NCBI RefSeq assembly: GCF_004340875.1
Contig: NZ_SLXQ01000001.1
Span: 620,001-684,000 of the forward strand
DNA length: 64,000 nucleotides
Origin: Tamaricihabitans halophyticus
GTDB taxonomy: Bacteria; Actinomycetota; Actinomycetes; Mycobacteriales; Pseudonocardiaceae
Reading direction: 5' to 3'
Shown here: positions 8,220 through 17,207 of the stretch, in pieces
How the letters are laid out: each line of letters opens with the position of its first letter
Position numbering within the stretch: the stretch's first letter is position 1
Program-made: the position numbers and the translations under genes
Notes under the pieces: generated by a model
The model's input: only the letters and a program-made list of their open reading frames with translations
Told to the model about the DNA's origin: nothing
Database searches by the model: none

Positions 8220-8548
8220 AGAACTTCTACACCTCCGTCGTCGAACTACGCCAGCGCTTCGATGCCGCCGTCGAGACGCATCCGTACGAGTGCGGTTGGG
8301 CGGACGAGGCCATCTTCTTCGTCGAAACGCACGATTTCTCGCCAGGATCAAGGCTTACGCTCCGCGTGCAGCTGAGTCCGGACGGCATCCGCTGGCTCGA
8401 TGAAGGATCCGAACTGGACATTACCTGTACGGGTTTCATTCGCGTCAAACATTTCGGCGGCTTCTTGCGGATGGCGGGCCGCGCTGTCGACACCGAAGGG
8501 CGGCCGGTGCCGGTCACCGTCTCCGTTCGCCTCGCCCTGAAAGGATGA
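8216..8548 (+). CDS. Small hypothetical protein of the sugar cluster
   Basis: A 110-residue soluble protein starting at a GTG overlapping the previous stop by 4 bases and overlapping the next gene (ATGA) by 4 bases, so it is translationally coupled on both sides. It is rich in alternating hydrophobic and polar stretches (SRLTLRVQLSPDGIRW, GFLRMAGRAVDT) that suggest a small beta-sandwich. I do not recognise the family. Tight coupling implies it works with the upstream DUF protein or the transporter. Confidence 0.65.
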   Translation: MKNFYTSVVELRQRFDAAVETHPYECGWADEAIFFVETHDFSPGSRLTLRVQLSPDGIRWLDEGSELDITCTGFIRVKHFGGFLRMAGRAVDTEGRPVPVTVSVRLALKG

Positions 8549-9855
8549 GCGAGAAGCCAATGAGGTCCCGAATCAACAAAGCTACGGTCGGCGCGACCGT
8601 AGGCACGGCGCTGGAATGGTACGACTTCTCGCTCTACGCGACAGCGAGCGCGGTTGTCTTCCCCGCCGTGTTCTTCCCTGCGGGTGACCCGTTCGTTGCG
8701 ACGCTGGCTTCGTTTGCCACCTTCGCCGTCGGATTCTTCGCCCGACCCGTCGGCGGGGTCATTATCGGCGTTCTCGGCGACCGGTACGGCCGTCGCCAGA
8801 TGCTGTTCCTCACCCTGGTCCTGATGGGAATCGCTTCGACGCTGATCGGGATTGTCCCCAACTACGCCACGATCGGCATCGCCGCTCCGGTGCTGTTGAT
8901 CGTGCTGCGCATCCTGCAAGGCGTTGGTGCCGGAGGTGAGTACGCGGGCGCGACATTGTTGGCCGCCGAGCATTCCAAGACCGCCTCGCGCGGCCTGAAC
9001 GCAGCCCTGCCAGGTGCCGGTAACGCAGCGGGCGCCCTGCTGGCTACGGGCGTACTGACGCTGCTGAACACGACGCTTTCCAGGGAAGCGTTTCTGTCCT
9101 GGGGGTGGCGCGTAGCGTTCCTTGCCAGCATCCTCGTCTGCGTCGCCGGCATCGTGATCCGGCTCCGCGTTCCGGAAAGCCCCGAGTTCGAGGGGTCCAA
9201 AGCGGACACCGAGGTTCCCAGGGTAAAGCTTGCGGAGCTGTTCCGTTCCGCTGGCCGCAGGGTCCCGCTCGCTATGCTGGCGAGCATCGGCCCCAATGTG
9301 GCCAGCTACTTGCCCTCGGTATATGCGCTGACCTACCTGACGTCCGTGGTGGGCGCTCCCGAATGGATCGGGCTCACCGGGATCCTGATCGGCAACCTCC
9401 TCAAGCTGATGACGATTCCGATAGCCGGATGGCTCACGGACCGGTTGGGGCGGCGGCCGGTGTTCCTCGCTGGAGCGATTGGCGCGGTCGTGCTTACCTA
9501 CCCGTTCTTCTTCTTGCTGAGCACCGGCACCCCGATCCTGATCTGGATCGCCCTCGTACTCGTGTTCACGCTCTGCAATGACGCGATGCTCGCCGCCCAG
9601 TCTGGTTTCATGTCCGAGCTGTTCGACGTGCGCTACCGCTACACCGGAGTGACGTTCAGCCGGGAGATCACCGGCGCGCTCGTCGGTGGCACGCTGCCCT
9701 TCGTCGCGGCGGCCCTGACCGAAGCCGCGGGCGGCGACTACTGGTTGGTCGCGCTCTACTGCCTCGTGCTCATGGTGCTCGCCGCGGTCGGCATGTTCTT
9801 CCTCCCGGAGACACGCAGGCTCGTCACCAGCCCAGTGCCAGCCGGAATCGTTTGA
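8545..9855 (+). CDS. MFS transporter, metabolite:H+ symporter (MHS) family
   Basis: A 436-residue, 12-segment transporter. The opening TVGTALEWYDFSLYATASAV and the loop GDRYGRRQMLF are typical of the MHS family (ProP, ShiA, KgtP relatives), which import organic acids, betaines or shikimate-like solutes with protons. The second conserved loop is TDRLGRRPVFL. It is translationally coupled to the small gene before it and followed after 28 bases by the lacI gene. It is probably the uptake system for the compound processed by the cluster. Confidence 0.88.
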   Translation: MSEKPMRSRINKATVGATVGTALEWYDFSLYATASAVVFPAVFFPAGDPFVATLASFATFAVGFFARPVGGVIIGVLGDRYGRRQMLFLTLVLMGIASTLIGIVPNYATIGIAAPVLLIVLRILQGVGAGGEYAGATLLAAEHSKTASRGLNAALPGAGNAAGALLATGVLTLLNTTLSREAFLSWGWRVAFLASILVCVAGIVIRLRVPESPEFEGSKADTEVPRVKLAELFRSAGRRVPLAMLASIGPNVASYLPSVYALTYLTSVVGAPEWIGLTGILIGNLLKLMTIPIAGWLTDRLGRRPVFLAGAIGAVVLTYPFFFLLSTGTPILIWIALVLVFTLCNDAMLAAQSGFMSELFDVRYRYTGVTFSREITGALVGGTLPFVAAALTEAAGGDYWLVALYCLVLMVLAAVGMFFLPETRRLVTSPVPAGIV

Positions 9856-9883
9856 AGTGAGGCCGACCAGGCATAGTTGAGGA

Positions 9884-10954
9884 ATGCAGGGAGAGTCCTC
9901 ACAAGAACCCAACCGAGCGCGGCAGCGGCGCGACGGCGTCCGGCTTGCCGACGTTGCCGCGGCCGCGCAGGTCTCGACCCCACTGGCATCCCGCGTGCTC
10001 AACGCCGACCCGAACGTTCGAGCTGCCGACGAGACCAAGGCGCGGGTGCTCGAAGCGGCCGAACGACTTGGTTACGTACCAAACATCGGCGCAAGGACCC
10101 TTCGCCAGCGCCGGACCGGCCTGCTTGGCCTCGTCGTGCACAACCTGTCCAGTCCGATCTACCTTGACCTGCTGCAAGGTGCGCGCACCGAAGCGGCCGC
10201 GAACAACTACTTCCTCGTGCTTGGCGATGTCGATGAACTGCTCACCGACGAGGAGGCATACCGAATCCTGGTTAACGGCAAGCGGATCGACGGGCTGATC
10301 GTCCAGGGCGGGCACGGCGAATTCGACCAGCGCATCGCGGATATCGCCCATGCGCTGCCGACGGTCATCGTGAACGCGCCGCCCACGTTGACCGAAACGG
10401 TCGCCCCGCTCGTGGCACCGGACGAAGGTGCCGCGACGAGAATGTTGACCGAACATCTACTCGCACTTGGGCACACCAGGATCGGCCTCATCTCCGGCCC
10501 GCGCGACTCCCCGACCAACCAGCTAAGGGTCGAGGGCGTACGCGCCGCACTCGCCTCGGCGGGATGTGCACTGCACGATGTGGACACCGTGCATCTCACC
10601 TGGTCTGCCGAGGCAGGTCACGCGGGCCTGCGTGAACTGGCCACGCGATGGGGTAACTCCAGTACTCGTCCGACCGCGCTTATCGCCGGAAACTCGCTTA
10701 TCGGCATCGGAATGCTCCGGGCAGCCGCGGAACTGGGTATCGAGGTGCCGCGCGATCTGTCGATCGCCGCCGTGCACGACACTTGGATCAGCGAACACCT
10801 GGTACCGGCGCTGACTACCGTCAGCCTGCCGCTACGCGAGATGGGTGAGACCGCCGTCCGCCTCCTGCTCACCGACAGGCCAGAGGCGCAACAGATCATC
10901 ATCTCCGACCCGCCGCCCCTTCTGCACGCACGGGCGACAACCGCGACCAACTAG
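9884..10954 (+). CDS. LacI family transcriptional repressor
   Basis: A 356-residue LacI/GalR protein. The N-terminal HTH reads VRLADVAAAAQVSTPLASRV, then LNADPNVRAADETKARV and the hinge RLGYVPNIGARTLRQ. A periplasmic-binding-protein-like effector domain follows, with GLIVQGG, LGHTRIGLISGP and AVHDTW. It is the last gene of the operon it probably controls. A matching operator lies at 7253-7270. The stop codon overlaps a hairpin terminator. Confidence 0.9.
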   Translation: MQGESSQEPNRARQRRDGVRLADVAAAAQVSTPLASRVLNADPNVRAADETKARVLEAAERLGYVPNIGARTLRQRRTGLLGLVVHNLSSPIYLDLLQGARTEAAANNYFLVLGDVDELLTDEEAYRILVNGKRIDGLIVQGGHGEFDQRIADIAHALPTVIVNAPPTLTETVAPLVAPDEGAATRMLTEHLLALGHTRIGLISGPRDSPTNQLRVEGVRAALASAGCALHDVDTVHLTWSAEAGHAGLRELATRWGNSSTRPTALIAGNSLIGIGMLRAAAELGIEVPRDLSIAAVHDTWISEHLVPALTTVSLPLREMGETAVRLLLTDRPEAQQIIISDPPPLLHARATTATN

Positions 10955-10968
10955 CCCCGTTAGCTAGT
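10950..10968 (+). terminator. Hairpin at the end of the sugar operon
   Basis: ACTAGC (10950-10955) and GCTAGT (10963-10968) around a 7-base loop, overlapping the lacI TAG stop. A further CTAGCGATTAAAAGG follows. The 200 bases to the next gene hold no ORF; position 11156-11162 carries a strong Shine-Dalgarno (GGGGAGG) for qatB. Confidence 0.5.
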
Positions 10969-11167
10969 CGACTGTCTAGCGATTAAAAGGTCCGTCTTGA
11001 CCTGCTACTTCTACTCAAATCTGGTTCTTGCACCCGGTTAAACAACAGTCGTTGGCACGCGTGAGGTCTCGAGCACAACGTTGCTCCAGCCGGGTGGCGT
11101 TACGATGAGCTATTGATCCAACGCGTCAAGTGCCCTTCAGTGGAGGTAACCGACTGGGGAGGTGCTG

Positions 11168-11980
11168 TTGGGGACATCGACAAGATTGCCAGCGCCTCGC
11201 GGCGGACTCTGGCGACGGGCCAGCGGCGCCGTCACTCGCTCGTTGAACGCCGTGTCCAGCGGGAGCGCGACGACCGCCGGTGGTATCGATCCGGCCAGTC
11301 ACCAGCAAGATCCAGTCGCTTGGAGTCGTGCTGAGATCGACAAGCACTGCGACACCTATCTTGCCGCCCTGGCCCGGCAGCTGCGTGAAGACTCCACGGC
11401 GTTCGGCTTGCTGAGCACCGCAGAGCGCGCCGGGGCGGATCTTGCCGATACGTTCGCGGCGTTAGCCAGCCGTGGCCCGATCGCGCTCGGGGCTCTGACC
11501 GATTCCTCGCCGGATGAACGCGTGGACACGTTCCTAGCCCGGTTCGTAGCGAGCGTCGTAGGAGAAGGTGGCCTGGTAGCCGATGCGGCCGCGCGGCGGG
11601 CGGCCTTGCGCTGCGCCGAGGAACTACTCGCTAGACGACCCGAGCTCGAACGCTCGATCAGATCCGGCCAGCCCGGCGACTGGACCGTCCTCAAGGAATT
11701 ATTCTGCTTCCTCTATCGAATTTTCTTCGCTGACACGGTCAAAGAACTTATGACAGCTGTCATTGCCGGCAAGCTTGCGCTAGCTTTCCCTGCCATCGCT
11801 GTCCTTGATCCGGTGGGTGACATCGCCTATCGAATCGCCGAGAAAATTAGCGAGCACATTCCGACGCCATGTGACAATCCAGGATCGAGCAAGTCCGATC
11901 GTTCCATGTTTGCGGCTGGTCGGGCCATGGCCAGCTCGGCGCTGCCAAGAGCACTGGAACTAGCGATGGGCGGGGTATGA
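11168..11980 (+). CDS. qatB: QatB-like protein of a Qat-type anti-phage module
   Basis: A 270-residue protein immediately upstream of a QueC-like gene. I choose the TTG at 11168: GGGGAGG (11156-11162) lies 5 bases upstream, while the GTG at 11162 overlaps that site. This start gives M-G-T-S-T-R-L-P-A-P-R-G-G, the Gly-Thr-Ser plus Pro/Gly-rich N-terminus I recall for QatB proteins. In recent work on QueC-like defence enzymes, the N-terminal glycine after Met removal is the site that becomes conjugated to a deazaguanine (recalled, not searched). The remainder is largely helical with Ala-rich stretches. The usual partners qatA and qatD are absent. AT content is higher than in neighbours, suggesting transfer. 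Confidence 0.7.
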   Translation: MGTSTRLPAPRGGLWRRASGAVTRSLNAVSSGSATTAGGIDPASHQQDPVAWSRAEIDKHCDTYLAALARQLREDSTAFGLLSTAERAGADLADTFAALASRGPIALGALTDSSPDERVDTFLARFVASVVGEGGLVADAAARRAALRCAEELLARRPELERSIRSGQPGDWTVLKELFCFLYRIFFADTVKELMTAVIAGKLALAFPAIAVLDPVGDIAYRIAEKISEHIPTPCDNPGSSKSDRSMFAAGRAMASSALPRALELAMGGV

Positions 11981-11981
11981 C

Positions 11982-13379
11982 ATGCCGGGCGGAGTCTTCC
12001 GATTCGACTTTGCGGAACGCCAGACAGAAAACCCGCGTACTGGCCTTACTCCGCTGAGTGAGAATGATTTCAAAAGCACGACTGACCGACTTGAATCAAC
12101 AGTGCAGCTTGCCAGCGGTATAACGCCGCGCTGGGCCGAAGACCTATTAAGGATCGCCAGGGTCGTGTACCTCGTCGACAAGCGGGCGCCTCGCTCGTCA
12201 TCGCCAGACAGATGGACTCGTGACATAACGCTATCGATCCAAGTGATCGATCCTGACCTGTGGACGGATGCGATTCTAGCTCTGATCAACCGAACACTTC
12301 AGGTCATGAGCGGTGACGTTTGGCGTATCGAGGTCCGGGGCGGGGCAACGTCGATTGATAGCAAGTACCGGCTCCTTGAAGTCGGGCAGATCAGCGAGCT
12401 CACCTTATTCTCGGGCGGATTAGACTCAGGTTCGTACGCAGCCGAACGGGTGGCCAACGGCGCTCGCGGCCTGTTATTGATCGCCCATGATCACGCTGAC
12501 TCCGCCTCAACCCAGCAAACCCTGGCCAACGCCATTGACCAAGACCGGCGGGTGACTCGACTCGCTCAGGTACGCGATGAGCCGAAAAGAGCGGCGGGTG
12601 TACGACTTGAATCGAGTACTCGCACTCGTGGTTTCCTCTTCGTTGCCACAGCCATTTACGTGGCATCCGGTTACGGATTACCGGAAGTAGCCATTCCCGA
12701 AAACGGCCTGGTCGCCGTCAACCCGCCGCTGAGTCCGGATCGGATCGGGTCGAATTCGACACGCTCGACACATCCATGGGTATTGGAGCGCCTCAACGAG
12801 GTGCTAAGAACCATCGGTGGTGACATCGTCATTCGGAATCCATATCTGCTCCTGACCAAGGGCGAGGTATGCACAAGGGCACGCGACGCCGGGGTATCCC
12901 CGCAGGTGATTGCGTCGACCGTGAGCTGCGGCCAAGCGCCGCAGACCAGAAAAGACTTTGCCAACTGTGGGTACTGCTATCCATGCCTGGTACGCCGAGC
13001 GGGCCTGCAAGCGGCATACGATCAGGACCCCACCATTTACCAACGAGATCTGACGCAGCTCAAGAGCAAGCGGCAACGACAGCACTTGGACGACGTTGCG
13101 CGCTGGCTGTCCCGCTCCTTCAATGTGCGCGACTTAATCGCGGACATGCCGACGCCGACTCAACCCAGTCCTCGTGCCCTGCTACCGGTAATCAAACGAA
13201 GCCAAGCGGAGCTACGCGACCTCGTTCTTGAGCACTCTGACCGGAACGTTCCCGGGCAGCGATGCGCCCATATGCCAGGAAGGGCGCCTACCGAACCGCT
13301 TGCCACCGAAGCAACTGGTCCAGGCCCAGCGAGAACATGGGACCCGCCTGCATCCCAAATAGACCGAACAGCGCAATGA
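11982..13379 (+). CDS. qatC: QatC, QueC-like ATP-pyrophosphatase-fold protein
   Basis: A 465-residue protein. An N-terminal extension (about 1-140) is followed by a QueC-type domain with the PP-loop LFSGGLDSGSYAAE near residue 144. The zinc-binding set is SCGQAPQ...NCGYCYPC (four cysteines, about residues 307-330). Free-standing QueC is about 230 residues and makes preQ0; this longer form with a QatB partner one base upstream matches the QatC defence class. No queD, queE or queF is nearby, arguing against tRNA queuosine synthesis. It is followed by a gene-poor, decayed stretch. Confidence 0.8.
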   Translation: MPGGVFRFDFAERQTENPRTGLTPLSENDFKSTTDRLESTVQLASGITPRWAEDLLRIARVVYLVDKRAPRSSSPDRWTRDITLSIQVIDPDLWTDAILALINRTLQVMSGDVWRIEVRGGATSIDSKYRLLEVGQISELTLFSGGLDSGSYAAERVANGARGLLLIAHDHADSASTQQTLANAIDQDRRVTRLAQVRDEPKRAAGVRLESSTRTRGFLFVATAIYVASGYGLPEVAIPENGLVAVNPPLSPDRIGSNSTRSTHPWVLERLNEVLRTIGGDIVIRNPYLLLTKGEVCTRARDAGVSPQVIASTVSCGQAPQTRKDFANCGYCYPCLVRRAGLQAAYDQDPTIYQRDLTQLKSKRQRQHLDDVARWLSRSFNVRDLIADMPTPTQPSPRALLPVIKRSQAELRDLVLEHSDRNVPGQRCAHMPGRAPTEPLATEATGPGPARTWDPPASQIDRTAQ

Positions 13380-13727
13380 GCTAATCGCTTAACTGGACCG
13401 AGTGGCCATCGTCCACTTCGACCTCATAGTCCAGCACTCCCGGCAGGAACGCGCAAGGCGACGCCCGTACAGTGCAGTCTGGGAAATGTCGTCTAGTCGA
13501 AACGTTGTGTGGCAAGGAAGTACAATACTTCGTAAGGCAAAATAGTCCTACTCGGAGTCGTCTGGCGGCGGGCCGGAGCCTCCACGGCGGCACCGTCGAG
13601 CTCGGCCCAAGCTCGTATTACTCGCGCGTAACACTTCGACCAGCGCGGCTCCCGCCGCCGGAGTCGAACCCGCTCCAGCTCTTCCAGATGCCGGATCGTC
13701 AAACTGCCCCGAATGGAGTTATGGCAG
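13380..13727. other. Gene-poor stretch downstream of qatC
   Basis: No convincing gene. Short frames exist on both strands; one on the minus strand ending at 13381 has a plausible tail (DYEVEVDDGHSVQLSD) but no credible beginning. The region looks like eroded accessory DNA between the Qat pair and the frameshifted gene at 13728. No tRNA, terminator or repeat of note was seen. Confidence 0.4.
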
Positions 13728-14175
13728 CTACTTCATTACGCATAACGAAACATGCGGGGCGTTTTCCTGGATCGCCGCAGTTAGCGGGCCGTGGTCGAGC
13801 TTCCAGCCGTTGATCGCCCGACTCGCGAGGACCGCGGCATCGGGTGCCTGTGGGATCAGCGTCGCGTTGATCTTTCGCAGCTTTTCGCCGCGGGGCGCAC
13901 CGGGATCTTGCCACGGTGCTGGCCCGTGCAGGGCGATATAGGGCACCTTGGCCATACCCGCCTGTTGTTTGAACAGGACAACCGCGGAGATATCGCGCCA
14001 TGGCACGAACATCGTTGTACGAGTGTACCGAAACGGCAGGCCCCCAGCGTAATGCCGTTCGGTTCAACACTGAGGGCGATCTTGCCTCGCATGCACACGA
14101 CGGTTGCCAACAACATGATCAGACCGAAGCCGAAAAAGCCGCCGCACGCGATCCGAAGTGCGATCGGTCAGCCAT
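13728..14175 (-). pseudogene. Frameshifted small membrane protein gene
   Basis: Two minus-strand frames together read as one protein. The upstream part (hydrophobic GGFFGFGLIMLLATVV, then KIALSVEPNGITLG) shifts frame near 14012-14030. It continues as FVPWRDISAVVLFKQQAG, then VPYIALHGP, and ends with NAPHVSLCVMK. The combined order (one or two membrane helices, then a PH-like beta domain with the FVPWRDI motif) resembles small actinobacterial membrane proteins. No in-frame ATG opens the first part directly: an ATG overlapping the stop of the next gene upstream is in another frame, hinting at a second lesion. Assembly error is an alternative. Confidence 0.5.
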
Positions 14176-15127
14176 CAGCTTTCCCTCGTTCGGGACGGTC
14201 GTGACCGCTGTCGGGACCACTCGGCACGTCGTCCGCAAACCACGCGGGATCTGCCGGACGTGCCAGCCGTGTCTCCGGCCACGACGGGATCAAGTCCCGA
14301 AACTGCGCCGCACTCCACCGAATGTCGTACGAGTCCAACACACGCCGCACATTCGGATCGTCCATCAACTCCGACACCTGCTCGTCACTCAACTGCGCCG
14401 TGACGATCTCACGATCCTGGTTCTTCGGGTACTGCGCGTTAGCCAGATCGAACCGCAAGATGCTCCATGCGCCGAGATTCACCGTGCCCCCCGCAGCGAC
14501 CGAATGCAGGATCCCGTTGTACACCAAGTCCCACATCCGTTGATCCCACTGCCACGAATACATCGCCAAGCAGATCGACTGAGAATCGTCGCTCAACTCC
14601 ATGAACCGTATTGGATACTTGGAGGTGACCTTGATCCACCGCAACGCATACAGGTCCACGCTCTGGTTCCGTAGCGTGATTCCGAACCGCACAAGCTGGC
14701 ACTGAAACCAATCCGCGCCAGCCGCGAGCCTGGTGTACCTCAGCCGCCGCGCCCCCAGAAGTGGTCCAACTATCAGGACCACCCAGACCTGCCACAGCAC
14801 GACCCACTCGAAAGGTGATCCGCCGTTGACCGCCGCGACTACGGAAGCTCCGCCAGCGATCAGCAGGGAACCCAGCAGGAAGCGGGATACCTTGCCGCGC
14901 TTGCCTTCCTTGTGCCACACCAACGCTGGCCCGCGGCCGTCAGGCGGATCAGGCTTGCGCGACGGCCGGACTTCACGTTTGCGATGCCAGACCGAGTCCA
15001 GATCTCCGCCATGCCACCCCAGCCCGCGCGGAGGAAATGGCTGCCCCGTCTCCGGATCCGGCCTCGGCGGCAACGAACCAAACCCGGGGAGGTCCCTGCC
15101 AAGCTGGGCCCACCACCATGGAGGCAT
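14168..15127 (-). CDS. Membrane protein of unknown function
   Basis: About 319 residues. A Pro/Arg-rich, charged N-terminal region (about 1-75) is followed by two hydrophobic helices (FLLGSLLIAGGASVVAAV, then VVLWQVWVVLIVGPLLGA) and a soluble C-terminal domain of about 180 residues with WIKVTSKYPIRFMEL and WDQRMWDLVYN. It is a four-base neighbour of the frameshifted gene downstream, on the same strand. The start is uncertain: ATG 15127 (MPPWWW) is chosen because coding character fades upstream, but the frame is open to 15460. I do not recognise the family. Confidence 0.55.
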   Translation of the reverse strand: MPPWWWAQLGRDLPGFGSLPPRPDPETGQPFPPRGLGWHGGDLDSVWHRKREVRPSRKPDPPDGRGPALVWHKEGKRGKVSRFLLGSLLIAGGASVVAAVNGGSPFEWVVLWQVWVVLIVGPLLGARRLRYTRLAAGADWFQCQLVRFGITLRNQSVDLYALRWIKVTSKYPIRFMELSDDSQSICLAMYSWQWDQRMWDLVYNGILHSVAAGGTVNLGAWSILRFDLANAQYPKNQDREIVTAQLSDEQVSELMDDPNVRRVLDSYDIRWSAAQFRDLIPSWPETRLARPADPAWFADDVPSGPDSGHDRPERGKADG

Positions 15128-15511
15128 ACGATCAACGCCACCACGTTGCGACGGGCTGGGCATAGACCCGCTGATAGATCGCGTCATGGCGCACAGCCTC
15201 AGTGTCACCGCCCCGATGTTCGTTACGCAACCGGCCCTGCCGACCAACCCTCCTTGAGCAGCCCGATCACCCCCGCAGGTCGCCCGTTCGCGATCGGAAA
15301 CTGGTCGCACCGGAACGAATCCGCGCCGACGCACAACGTTCGCCCCGACGCACGCCGCGGGCGGCTCGACCTCGAGAACCGGGTTCTGCCTGACCCACTT
15401 CCACTTCCTGGCCGTTGAAGGCACCAGAGAGCACGAAACAGATGTCCCGCATGGTGTCACACAGCCGCGCGACGAGCGGGCAATCGAGGCGTTTTCGCTG
15501 GTAGATTGTGG

Positions 15512-15584
15512 AGCCGGTGAGGGGGTTCGAACCCCTGACCTTTCGCTTACAAGGCGAGCGCTCTGCCAACTGAGCTACACCGGC
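15512..15584 (-). tRNA. tRNA-Thr (anticodon UGU)
   Basis: On the minus strand the sequence folds as a cloverleaf. Acceptor GCCGGTG (15578-15584) pairs with CACCGGC (15513-15519). The D arm has AGCTCAGTTGGCAGAGC, the anticodon loop is CTTGTAA giving UGU, and the T arm contains GGTTCGAACCC. The 3' CCA is genome-encoded (15509-15511). The anticodon stem has a C-A mismatch at its top pair. It separates the Qat accessory patch from the ThrE/trehalose region; no integrase or 3'-end duplicate of the tRNA was found nearby. Confidence 0.95.
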
Positions 15585-15733
15585 ATGTACGGCTCCACCA
15601 TCGTAGGACCCGGCCGCGAACCGGCAGCGCGGAGGTCCCCACAGCGAGAAGTGGTAGACGCCACAATCCCACCCGTGCAACGGTCGGCCCGGGCGCGTCG
15701 ATGCCTTGCGGGATACGTTAGGAGGTGATCGAG

Positions 15734-17188
15734 ATGTGGTTCACGCAGCGGCCGGGTGCGCGCCGTCTCGGCCGGCCACGTAAGCGCGCCTGGCAGACGC
15801 TGGACGCGCCGACCGGCGAGCGGGAAATCCACGACCAGCCAACCGTGGACATGGACGGTACGTACGGGCCGGCGCTGCCCGATGAGCCAACCGTCCACTT
15901 CGTACTGGACCTCGCGCTGCGAATCGGCGAGATCCAGATGGCAAGTGGCGCCGGCGCTTCCGACGTCACCGCCACCATGCTCGCGGTCACCTCCGCCTAC
16001 GGCCTCCCGCACTGCGAGGTCGACGTCGTGTTCACCTCGATCACCATCGCCTGCCATCGCGGCACCGACCTCGCGCCGGTCACCTCGGTACGCGTGGTGC
16101 GCTCGCGCGGCGTCGACTACAGCCGGCTCACCGCGACCGAAGCGCTGGTCCGCCGGATCACCCGGGGCAAGATCGGCTCAACGGACGCCTACGCCGAACT
16201 GCAGCAGATCAGCGACGCCCCGCACCCCTACCCGCGCTGGGTCAGCACCGTGGCCTGGGGCGGGATGGCCGCCAGCATCGCCATCCTGATCGGCGCGAAC
16301 TTCGCGGTCGCGATGCTCGCTTTCATCGTCACCGCGCTGATCGACCGGGTCGGCCGGATGCTCAATCGGCGCGCCCTGCCGTTCTTCTTCCAGCAGGTCA
16401 TCGGTGGAGCACTGGCCACGGGTATCGCGGTGGCGATCATGGCGACGAACCTGCTCGGCAACAACCAGCCCAGCCTCGTGGTCGGCGCCGCGATCACCGT
16501 GTTGCTCTCCGGCCTGTCGGTGGTCGGCACCGTGCAGGACGCGATCAGCGGCTACAACGTCACCGCGGCCGGCCGCTCGCTCGAAGTCGCGCTGATGACG
16601 ATCGGCCTGATCACCGGCGTACTGCTGGCACTGAAGATCGGCACCCAGTTCGGCACGGCCACCATCGCGGTCGCGGACGCCCCGCGCGGCACCGTGCTCG
16701 GGCTGCCACTGAAGATCTTCGCCGGCGCGGCAGCCGCCACCTGTTTCGCCGTCGCCAGCTACGCGCGCATGCGGGGTGTCCTGGTCTCCGCCGCGGCCGG
16801 CGCGGTCGGCGCGACCGCGCACAGCACCCTGCTACTGACCGACATCGGGCAAATCATGGCCTCTGCCATCGCAGCCACGCTCGTCGGGTTCTGCGGCGGG
16901 CTGATGGCCCGCCGGTTGAAGGTGACCCCGCTGGTCGTCGCGGTATCCGGCATGGTGCCGCTGCTCCCCGGCCTGCTCACCTATCGGGCGATGTATCAGA
17001 TCGTGCAACACGGCGAGCTAGTGCTGCTCGCCGAAGCACTCAGCGTCGGCCTCGCCCTCGGGGCAGGGGTGGTACTCGGCGAATACCTCGCCCAGCCGGT
17101 GCGCACCCGGCTCGGCAGGCTGGAACGCAAGATGGCCGGACCCCGGATGGCAGGGCCGCTTCGCCCGGTCCGCCGCCGGCTGCAGTAG
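15734..17188 (+). CDS. ThrE-type threonine/serine exporter family protein
   Basis: A 484-residue membrane protein with the two-part ThrE layout. A soluble N-terminal domain (about 45-165: HFVLDLALRIGEIQMASGAG, then HCEVDVVFTSITIACHRG) is followed by about 10 hydrophobic segments from residue 170 on. Corynebacterium ThrE exports threonine and serine (family knowledge). The ATG at 15734 has AGGAGG about 8 bases upstream; the GTG at 15725 overlaps that site. The C-terminus is basic. A hairpin terminator follows, so it is probably monocistronic. Confidence 0.85.
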   Translation: MWFTQRPGARRLGRPRKRAWQTLDAPTGEREIHDQPTVDMDGTYGPALPDEPTVHFVLDLALRIGEIQMASGAGASDVTATMLAVTSAYGLPHCEVDVVFTSITIACHRGTDLAPVTSVRVVRSRGVDYSRLTATEALVRRITRGKIGSTDAYAELQQISDAPHPYPRWVSTVAWGGMAASIAILIGANFAVAMLAFIVTALIDRVGRMLNRRALPFFFQQVIGGALATGIAVAIMATNLLGNNQPSLVVGAAITVLLSGLSVVGTVQDAISGYNVTAAGRSLEVALMTIGLITGVLLALKIGTQFGTATIAVADAPRGTVLGLPLKIFAGAAAATCFAVASYARMRGVLVSAAAGAVGATAHSTLLLTDIGQIMASAIAATLVGFCGGLMARRLKVTPLVVAVSGMVPLLPGLLTYRAMYQIVQHGELVLLAEALSVGLALGAGVVLGEYLAQPVRTRLGRLERKMAGPRMAGPLRPVRRRLQ

Positions 17189-17207
17189 CCACCCCGCTCG
17201 AGTAACC

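Noticed and set aside
8227-10038. 603-residue minus-strand frame
   Set aside because: Antisense to the MFS transporter and small gene; composition (Arg/Gly/Glu-rich, no domain) is that of a shadow frame in GC-rich DNA.
12420-12990. QueC domain read as queuosine biosynthesis
   Set aside because: No queD, queE, queF or tgt nearby, an added N-terminal domain of about 140 residues, and a QatB partner point to the defence-type family.
13630-13690. tRNA-like GGTTCGA element on the minus strand
   Set aside because: Only a T-loop-like string; no acceptor stem, anticodon or D arm can be folded around it.
15512-15584. tRNA-Thr as attachment site of an integrated island
   Set aside because: No integrase, no duplicated tRNA 3' end found in the 11-15.5 kb stretch.
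15512-15734. Functional link between tRNA-Thr and the threonine exporter
   Set aside because: Adjacency looks coincidental; opposite strands and no shared control element seen.
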